Source of the DNA: Leptodactylus fallax
Lineage: Eukaryota > Chordata > Amphibia > Anura > Leptodactylidae
Assembly: GCA_947044405.1 (NCBI GenBank)
Contig: CAMRHE010000206.1
Location: forward strand, 744,001 to 808,000
Direction: 5' to 3'
Length of the DNA stretch: 64,000 nt
Within the stretch, counting starts at the first letter, position 1. Every line of letters begins with the position of its first letter. The notes beneath the pieces were generated by a model. That model saw only the letters and a list, made by a program, of their open reading frames with translations. It was not told where the DNA came from and ran no database searches. The position numbers were made by a program, and so were the translations under genes. Of this stretch, positions 52,101 through 62,800 are shown piece by piece.

Positions 52101-53808
52101 GAACAACTTTCTACATTATTCCCAGCATAAACTAATCTTTTCATATGTCACAGCTGGAAAAAACATAAGATAAGAAAAATATATGTAAGATTTTTGGAAC
52201 GATCTGTTCATATTATGTAAATGGAATAAATATATAGACCCTCTGATCATAGTAGTAGAGGACTGTAGCAAAACTATCAAATACTAAATACATGTTAATA
52301 TTCTAGTACCATCTAACTGTGAATGATGAAAAAAAGACATAACCATTAAGAAATTCCTAAGAATTGCATTTTTAATCCTTCCAGCCTGGGGAGAACTATA
52401 CTTTGCCTAACAATGCTTGCATCTCCTACCATTGTGTTTTATCTGAAAACAATCTTGAAGTTATCCATAAGGAATATGTGTGTCAAAAACAGACCTGCCC
52501 AGTGGTAAGTTACATATATATATATATTTATACTTTGTATTTGGGGCAAAATATTTATCATAGAAAAATAGCCCTAAACAACTGTTCCGAGCCTAAGTAA
52601 TTATTTTTTGCGCAATTTATTAGAATTTAAGATGTGAAAGATGGGTTGGCCTGGGCACTATTTTTATTGATTTGATACTTAAGATACTGATTTTTCTTCA
52701 TTTGAAGCTTGTATCTGAGGGTTTTATGGAGGAATGTTATTTCCTTTACAGGGGCTTTCTCACTTACAACACTTGATAAATATTTGATCATTGAGGCTCA
52801 TCATTGAGCCCCCCAGCAGTCATGGCCACGAGTGCTCCTGAGCCCTCTGTGTAAATGGGGCAATCATGCCTTTCCTATTTATCAAAGGATCTCAGTCTTG
52901 CACTTTGTTTATTTAGATCCAGAATCTGGGTCTCCAAATGTGCAACTTCCTTACATTTTGCACAGTATCATTATCTCCCAAAAAGCTACTCATGCAGAGC
53001 ATAAGTGGTACAAGATGGACGGCATTGATAATCACGGAGCTGATGGAGGATTAATGAGGATTACACCAAAAAATACAAGTAAAAACCAAAGTCAAGATAA
53101 GCCAGTTTAAACACTCAGACGTCTCCCTTCTAAAGTCCTCTAGAGTCATTTAAAGGAGTTATGCCACGAATAGTATTTGTCCTCTATCCATAGGATAAAT
53201 AGTTGACCACCCAACTGATCCTTATAATGGAAGGTTCCCTCCCATTGTGAATTCAACCTGACCACAGCCATGCTTAATGTAAGCATGTCACAAGTGTTCA
53301 GATGGATTTGTGCATCTATTCATTTCAATGGGAGCACTGGACATGGAAGAGTGCTGCACTTTGGCTATGTCTGGTGCTCCCATTAAGAAGAATGGAGCAC
53401 ATCTATGTCTATTGCTGCTATATTTTCAATGGGGTAAAGCATCTCTAGTTCCCAGGATCAGTGTGGCTCTCAGTAGTCATTCCCCGACCGATCAGCAATT
53501 TATCCTCTGTCCTAGACATAACTCCTTTAATCACATCTGGTAAATATCTACACTACCTCTTCCATGATTCATGTGCATATGAAAAGAGTTGCTGTCATTA
53601 CCCTGTAGGTACCAAACACTCCTCAATTGCTTGAAATTTTGTTGGACAATGGTAGACAGATACTAGTTTTTCTAGGTTATTCAAGCCTTCTTGTTTTACC
53701 TTAGGGATCTGTATTCCAAACAATGGACAATCAATGCTGTGGTAGCTGCGTCAAAGTAAACTGCACTTTTGTTCTGCCAGGCAACAAAACTATATTTCTG
53801 CAGGTAAG

Positions 53809-53853
<45 letters not shown>

Positions 53854-56800
53854 GAGTGCTTCCTAGTTTTTGTTTGCCTATATATGTATTTATATTTTGT
53901 GCCCACATATTTTGCATCATTGCACATGACACACGTCAAGCCTTATCCTCAGTAGTCCTCATATTCTAATTTATTGCTGACACGCTAAGACGAATTTCAT
54001 TGGAAGCCAATAAACTAGTCAGTATATTTTTGAAGAGTAGGAGGATACCAGAGGACCCAGAGGAACTGATGGTACCCTCACTGATAACAAAAGTGGGGTC
54101 CCCCCTTTTGACTGTAGTGACAATTGCGCATGTACACTGTCGCTTTCTCCATCTCTTTGGAACTGCCAAAGAGAATTCGAGTACAGCACTTGGCTATCTC
54201 CCGCAGTCCCACAGAACTGAATAGAGCAGTAGCAAATATGCACAACTGCCACTCCATTAAAACAGGGTAAATCGAGACCCCATGTTTGGTTGGGGCCCCA
54301 ATGGTTGGACTTCCACTAATCTAGCAGGTTTCCCCTATCCAGTGGATAGTAAATAACTTGATCAAGATATAAAAAATTATGTGAAAATAGTTTGCTAATG
54401 TATATTTTTTCTCTTTGTTACAGCCTGGGGAAGTCTTTGTACCTCCAGGTGACAATTGCACGAAATACAAGTGTTCCTCACTTCGTGATGTGATCTCTTT
54501 AAAGACGGTCTGTCCACCATTCAACGAATCGAATTGTCAACAGGTATGGTTTCATTGATTAAATCTGTACATTGAATCATATTATCTATTTTCATAAAAT
54601 GTTATAGTGTATTCCTGCTTTATAAAGTGATGGCATAGGATATGCCATACTTTTATGATCAATGGCGGTTCACCCTCTGGGATCCTCAATCCTGAGAATG
54701 TTGCAGTACTAATTTAGTGATGAGTCCCTTTCACTGTTTTTCCTGGACTGCTGTGCCCTACAGTCGTACTGATAGAAAACTTAGAAGTGAGGATGTCTAA
54801 AATCAGTTATGCAACTCCTTCTTTCTCAGAAACAGTGGAAAATCTACAGAGCAGACCTCCAGCTATAATAAAGTGATGGCATGTCCTAGTGATATGTCAT
54901 CACTCCATAAAATGGGAATAATCCCTTTATTAAAGAGATATATGTGTAGGTTAATTTGCTCTACATTTTGCATCTACAATTAATGATTTTCCAAGTATTT
55001 CCATCGGTTGCAATACTGATATACTAAGGCATAACTTGGGAGCCCATGCCCACACTTACTCTGACACTAGTCCTTAGTATATTGAATTAACCCAAATAAA
55101 TAGTAAATAGTAAATTGACTTAACACAAAAAGGAGAATTTATCATCCCATTTCCACCATATTTTTTATGCAAAAAAGTCTGAAATTATGGCAAATGGCAT
55201 ATGACATGTTATATATACAGTGCCTATTGCAGATTCAGTCTTCCCAGCCTGGTTCAGGTCTACAATTTTCTTTCTGGTGTCCTTCCACAGCTCTTTGGTC
55301 TTCACCATAGTGGAGTTTGGAGTGTAACTGTTTGAGGTTGTGGACAGGTGTCTTTTATACTGATAACAATGTCAAACAGGAGCCATTACTACAGGTAATG
55401 AGTGGAGGACAGAGGAGCCTCTTAAAGAAGAAGTTACAGGTCTGTGAGAGCCAGAAATCTTGCTTGTTTGTAGGTGACCAAATACTTATTTTCCACCATA
55501 ATTTGCAAATAAATTCTTAAAAAATCAGACAATGTGATTTTCTGGATTTGTTTTCGCATTTTGTCTCTCATAGTTGAGGTCTACCTATGATGACAATTAC
55601 AGGCCGGCCTCATCTTTTTAAGTGGGAGAACTTGCACAATTGGTGGCTGACTAAATACTTTTTTTTGCCCACTGTATTTTGTGACTTTTCTGAGCTCTTG
55701 CCACTTTCAGAAAGTGGGGAGAAAAAGTTAACTGAGGGGAGCATGGTCAGTAATTTTACAATCTATTTATTAAGTTTTATGTAAGAAAATGGAGCAGAAA
55801 ATGGTACAAATGTGTGCCTTCTCATAGAAACGTGTCCTTCTTTATTTTTCTTGTTGTGTGCACATGTCCAGAAATGTGCTTTTAAAAACAACATGATTTT
55901 GCAGTATTCTGTCACAAGATACCTGGATGTTGGTTCTATATTTATCTATGAGCAGCCTCCCAATAGTAGTGTTGAGTGTTGCAGCCTGAGGCCTTGGATT
56001 GCATGTTGTGATATTGTTTTGTTTTGAAATGCACATTTTATTCCTATATGAAGGTGTGTCCAACTGATCTCATCACTCAGCCCTATCCATAGAATCCATA
56101 GCCCTATCCCAAAATATGCGCAGGCACAGTTGAGGAGGCAGGAGTGACATATATGATTACATGGTACTCTAGTCTGCATATTCCTTCATACATGGAGTCC
56201 TATCAATTTTCTGCTGCAAATAGCCCCATTATGGCTGCAGTACATTTTGCTTTTCTCTCTGAGAAAGGGAATATATGCGATACAGAGCCCCTTTACTCCC
56301 CTTATCCATCCATTATTACTACTACTGACTCCAAACACAAGTTATGATGCAGCTATAGAGATCCCTGGCACAGAGAGATCTGAACACAATCAGCTTTGCT
56401 GTACATAACTAACATCCCAACAGCAATAACACAAACAGATAGGCAGAAAGTGATAAACTCTTCTTATACTTACTGTGAGCTATGAAAAGCGGTAGAGGCT
56501 TTGAAAAGAAGCCTGCCCCTCCCCCTTCCTGTGATCCCATCTTGAGCTTGTTGTTTTTTAAAGACAGACTTGTCATAGTAACAGGGAGTGAACAGCAAAT
56601 TACCAAGGAAGGAGGCCCTTAGTGGCAGAAAAGGTTTATCAGGCAGAAAACAGCAACATTTTTACAGAAAGTTTTTTACATTTTAGTCCAGAATCACATG
56701 CTCTTAAATGAGGCTAAGTTGTATAAACAGTTAGTGACCATTTAAGGCCAGGCCCCATGTGGTGTAAACACTGCAGTTTGCCCACAGCGGAAACACCGTG

Positions 56801-59800
56801 GAAAAAAAACACAGCATTTTACTTACAGTCACAGCAAAGCTAGCGAATCCCAACCCCACTTTGCGTTAAAATATAATATGCAGAATGCGCAGCGATTTTC
56901 AAAACTGTTGGAAATTACAGCATGTCAACTATACCTACAGAAATGCTGGCAGTTTCCCAATAGGTATAATGGAAGCAGAAAGTCCATAGAGGAAGACTCT
57001 TTGGACTTTCTGTCAAAAGCACTGCAGGAAGAGCCATGATGCGTTGCCGCCACGGTTTTTCCCGCGGCGCTTTTTTGCTGCCGGACACCACGTGGGGCCT
57101 TAGCCTAAAAGTAATCTGTTAATAAGGATCAGTCACCTCTCCTGACCTATGTGTTTTAGTAAATACTTGTATTCCAAATTATATAACAGTTCTAGAGCAT
57201 ATTTTGTTAGATTTTTGTGTTGTATTGTTCCTCTGTTATTCCTCTTGGGAATGTATGAATAAATTAACACCTGGGGGTAAACATTCCCTTTGTAAATGTA
57301 CATACTACATAATGTCCAATCATTTGATACAAGTATTAACTAAACAGACATGTCAGGAATGGGGACAGGTCCTCTATAAATAGAAGATGACGCTGAACAG
57401 AACATTAAAAGAAGAAACCCTGGAACTTATTGGTAAGAAAATAAGCTATGGTAATATACAAATTGGAAAATGTCCTTATTTATGGCATGTCAGTAGCTTT
57501 TAAATCCATAAAATTCTAAAAATTACTAAATTGTCTTTATTTTTAGGACACAATAACTACAGACAGTGATGGATGTTGCAAGACCTGTGTTGGTATGAGC
57601 AAATCATAAAAATAAGAGCAAAGACATATATTACATATGTACACATATATAGACATGGGAGTAATCATTTTGGTGATGCTGGTATCATTGTCATGGGGAT
57701 TGTGGGGATTGGGTAAACATTTTGAAGGGCACCAACTGTACAAACATATGTTATCAGGGGCTTTGGCTATCAGTGTGATGAAGACATGATGGCTCTCTAT
57801 GTGATCAACTGACCATGATTATGGTTGCTGTGGTTATCACTGTTATGAAGCATTGTAGCTGTCACTGTCATGGCAGAGGTCACTTTTATCGGTGAATGTG
57901 TCACAGTTATGGAGGCTTTTGGCTGTCATTGCCATGGAATGATGTGGCTTTGTCATGCGGCTTTGTGGTGATGTTCTGTCTTTTACTAGCATAGGGTGTT
58001 GTTTTAATGTGGACTTCACTCTATAAAAGCTTTGTGATAGTCATTATTATAGGGTCTCTGGCTGTCACCTCAGGGGGTCACTATAAGGGTGGTTTACATA
58101 TAATATTTTTAGTATAAAAAAATAAATTAAAAAAAGTAACTTTTTTGTTGCTTTTTTTCAGCAAAACACAGTATCCAAATGTTTGCTGCAATTTTATACA
58201 GCTGCATCTCAATAAATTAGAATATCTTTGAAACGTTTATTTAATTCAGTAATTAAATTAAAAAAGTGACCTCCTATATTTTCTAGATTCTTTACACACA
58301 GAGTGTTCTATTGCAAGTGTTTTATTTCTGTAAATGTTGATTATGGATTACAGGTAATGAAAACCAAAATCTAAGAAAATTAGAATATTGTAAAAAAGTT
58401 CAGTATTGTAAATTCAGTGTCACCTGCCAAGGTTTCCTAAGCCTTTACATGGTCCCTCAGTCTGGTTCAGTAGGACACACAATCATGGAAGACGCTGATT
58501 ATGGATTGTATTACTGAATTACTGAAATGAATGAACGTTTCAAAAATATTCTAATTTATTGAGATGCACCTGTATTTTTGTATGGCATTTTAGTCTTTTT
58601 TCCATAGACTTCTTTATAGAGGTATTAAAACCCTCTGGAAAAATTCAAATGTCAAAAAAGTGTGACCAAAAAATGCAAAATATTCCTGGAGCAGATATGA
58701 AGTATATTCTGCAGAAGTTAATGAGGTTTTCAGGTTTCCATTATCGATGGCCTATCCTTAGGATTATCAGATTGGTGGGGATACAGCTCACGTCTGCATC
58801 CTCTTCATTATTAACACTGTACGCCATGCTGTGCAGGATATTGCAGCTTCGTACTAATTAATCAAGGTGTAGCCACAATACCCTACATAGTCATTACTAT
58901 GTAGACAGTGTGCAGTGTAGACAATGAAGAAGGAGCAGCTCTCACCTGAGCTCTGCAGCCCTTTCAACCAAGTGATCTTTGATAGTGCCAAGTGATGGAT
59001 TACCAGTAACCTGATATTGATGGTCTTTCCCAAGTATAAGTCATCAATAGTGTAAATAGTATTCTTTCTCAGAGGATCCACCCAGGGCCAGCTCCAGGTT
59101 TGTGTGGGCCCTTGGTCGACAGAGCCCCAGTGGGCCCCTTTTGGAGTAACTCATGCACAATACAGCAAAAAAAACAATCAAAATTGGGTGTTTTTTTTGC
59201 TGAGGCATACCTACTGGAGCATGTCCTCGTGGTTTTCCACTGCTGATTAGGTCCAAATGAATGAGTCTAACCAGTGCGGAGTCTCAAGCCGCGGCCTTTG
59301 AATCAGCTGCAGAATCTGTGGCAAGGTCCAGCAGGACACTTTTTTTTTTTCCAGCTTCCTGCTCCAATTAGTTTCAATAGACGGTAGAATGAGGAAGGAA
59401 TCTACTGCAAAATCATTGTCAGATTCCACCGTGTGAACAGGGCCTGATACTGTTAATAGTGCCACTCCACAGTGGCCCCGACACAATATTATATGCTCCA
59501 CAGTGGCCCCCACACAGTATTATATACTCCACAGTGGCCCACACAGTATTATATACTCCACAGTGGCCCCCACGCAGTATTATATACTCCACAGTGGTCC
59601 CCACACTGTATTATATACTCCACAGTGGCTCCCACACAGTATTATATACTCCATAGTGGCCCCCACACAGTATTATATGATTCACAGTGGTCTCCTCACA
59701 GTATTATATGCTCCACAGTGGCTCCCACACAGTATTATATGCCCAGCAGTGGCACCCACACAGTATTATATACTGCATAGTGGCTCCCACATAGTATTAT

Positions 59801-62800
59801 ATACTCAGCAGTGGCCCCCACACAGTATTATATGCTCAGCAGGGGCCCCCACGCAGTATTATATGCTACCAACAACCGCCCTCCGCTCCGTGCTATTATT
59901 ATACTCTGGGGTCTACAGTAATAATCAGAGGCCCAGGGAAGGTGAATAAAAATAACAAACACTGATACTCACCTTGCATTACCTTTCCTGGGCAACCTTG
60001 GTCTGTCCTGCTGTCTTCAGCATCTTCGGCCATCTTCAGACGTCCCTGCTGAGGCCTGTGATTGGTCCTCAGCAGTCATTTAGGGGCGCACTGACGTCAT
60101 TACGCCGCTGCGCCCCATGTGACCGCTGGGGCCTAATCACAGTCCTCAGCGTGGCTTCGGAAAGGATGCTGATCCCAGGAGAGGTGAGTATAAGTATTTA
60201 TTATTTTAAGTCACCTCCCTTGGTGACATGTTGGGGCCCCTTTTCAATTGCAATATGTATAGCGGTAGGGGAACCAGGCTTTCCCCGACTGCTATCATAG
60301 TGGTCTGGGGAACTGGCCATCTCTGGTCTCAAGCTGTGTAAGGGACTCTGTTGCAACTCACCAGTCACATGTAGTCGAACGTTCGTCTTTTTCTCCCAAG
60401 TCTCTGTATTCAGGACAGTAATGTGCACCCACTATTAGAAGTCCAAAGTTAGGTGCTTCTTGGGGTGGATTTGGTCATCCTCTCAGGTCTCCAGAGTTAA
60501 CTGTTCAAGGTTTCCCACTCCTGTGTAAGCACCCACTACTCTAGGAGGATGCATTTATTCCTTTACTACTCATCCCTGGGTTGTTGCACAAATGTAAGAG
60601 CACTACTCTTCTCTTACTACATTTTACTTACTGCAATGAGGAGATACAGTGGTACCCAAATATATAGAGCAAGTTCACATCAGTATAATTCTGTTGAGCC
60701 ACATGTCTTCCCATGTGACCCAATCTAACACTGTGCTTATGCTTAAAGCTACACTGAACTGCCATATTACATGTGCTTATATATAGTGTATGTCTGAATA
60801 CCCTTCTGGCAGAGGCGTAGCTAGGGATTCAGCACAGGGGGGGCGAACATTTCCAAGTGAGCCCCCTACTTGGACTTGTTCGTATACCGATACTATCAGT
60901 ATACGGTGAGCATATAGTGGTATATAGCAGCTCTACACAGGGCTCTGCAGGTGAATACAGGGCAGTAACATTTAGTGACTTAGAGGTGATATCTCTTACT
61001 AATCGTTCACATTCCCCATCTCTTTCATCTGGACAGCCATGACCACTTCTTCCAGTCTCTGTAAAGTTTACAACACAGACATCTTTGGCTCCTTACTTTT
61101 CCAGGAACCTGACCCACATTGTCCTCACCCCCATTCTGCTGCTACCCCCAATTATAAAATATATAATAAAACCCCCATAATGAATAATATCCCAAGTGCA
61201 TCTTTAAACTAATAACTTCCCTGTACACCCCTTTAAATAATGTGCCCTTTGTTAATAATGCCTCAGACATTTCCTAATTAAAAGGGGGGGAAAAAAAAAA
61301 ACACAAGGGAAAAAAAAATTATTGGGGTTCCAATACCTGGGACACCCAGGAACAGCTGTTTGAATGAACCATGGTACCTGTGTAAGCGCCGTGACCCCTT
61401 CTCTGTTTACACAGTGTCATTCTTTTCATAGTGGCCATGTAATGTAACTACAGCCTCGTCCTATACACGTCTATGTGAGAAGGCTGTAATGACATCGCAC
61501 GGTCACTATAAACAGACAGCGTGTGATATAAACAGGCGCCATAGCCCCTTCATACAGCTGGTGAGTGGGAAATCACTTATCTCTTATTGATGTTTTATTC
61601 TTTGGATAGCTCATCAATAAAAATGAGCTGGAAAATAGCAGCGACACGTTGCGGTTCTTCCTGCAGCACTTTGCACAGAAAGTTCGCAGAGGTTTCCTCT
61701 GCAGACTTTCTGCTTCAATTATATCTATAGGGAAACCGCCGGCATTTCTGTAGGTATAATTGACATTCTGTGATTTCCAAAACTGCGACTGTTTTGGAAA
61801 TTGCAGCGTATCCGTTGCGCATATTTTACTGCAAAGTGGGAATGGGATGGGGGGCCCCATGTGGTGAAAACCCACAGAAAAAAATGCGCCATTCTAGCAA
61901 ATTCCATCCACACATTGCAGAAAAATACGTGAAGCAGATGCACTGCATTTTCCAAAACCATTGCGGTTTTGGAAATTGCAGCATGTCAATTATACCTATG
62001 GAAACACTGGCGGTTTCCATATAGGTGTATTGAAAACAGAAAGTCCACAGGGGAAACCTCTGTGGATCTTCTGTGAAAAGCGCTGTGGGAAAAACCACAA
62101 TGCGTTACTGTCTCGCTTTTTCCTGCAGTGCTTTTTTGCTGCAGCCAGCTACATGGGGCCTTAGTCTTAATAAAGCCCAAGTGTCACTTTAATTAAATTA
62201 ATTGACCCTCATATTATGGCCCTGATTCCCCCTGACATAAATACTGCACCTCTAACGAACCCTTATATCAATGACCACCCCCTTATGTTCATAATGCCCC
62301 CTAATATAAATGATGCCCCCTAATGGCCCCTTATATAAATAACCTCCCCCTTGTATTCATAATACCCTGTAATAACCCTTATATAAATGACCCCCCCATC
62401 GTCATAATGCCCCCTAATGAATCCTCCCTTTATAGTTATATTTCACCCTCCTAACCACCCCTTATACTATTAATATACCCATAAAAAAGTCATACTCACC
62501 TACCTGCGATCCTGAAGAATGGAGCTGCCACTTCCTCCCTGTCCACGCACAGGACGTCTGTGTCTGTGCACAGGCGGCACGATATTGTGACGTCATCGCG
62601 CCACCTGTGCTGAGAAGACATCCATCTGTGGTCTTGGGGTCTTGTAAACTGCAGGCCTGAAGCGGACAGTTAAGCACCAGGAAGCATTGTAACTCTGCAG
62701 ACACCGATCTAGTTAGACATAAAGGATGTATTAATGGCGGCCCTGGGGTGGGCCCCAAAGAGTCAGTGGGTCTGGAGCAGCCGCCCCCCTCTGCCCCCCC

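Noticed and set aside
59461..59949. Overlapping Tyr/His/Ser-rich open frames and a CRISPR-like regular array
   Set aside because: A 31-bp minisatellite with no unique spacers. All three frames stay open because the unit lacks stops. It is not CRISPR and not a protein.
61573..62180. Several 60-100-codon open frames on both strands with similar peptides
   Set aside because: The similarity arises because two MITE copies with palindromic bodies overlap; no codon-level constraint is visible.
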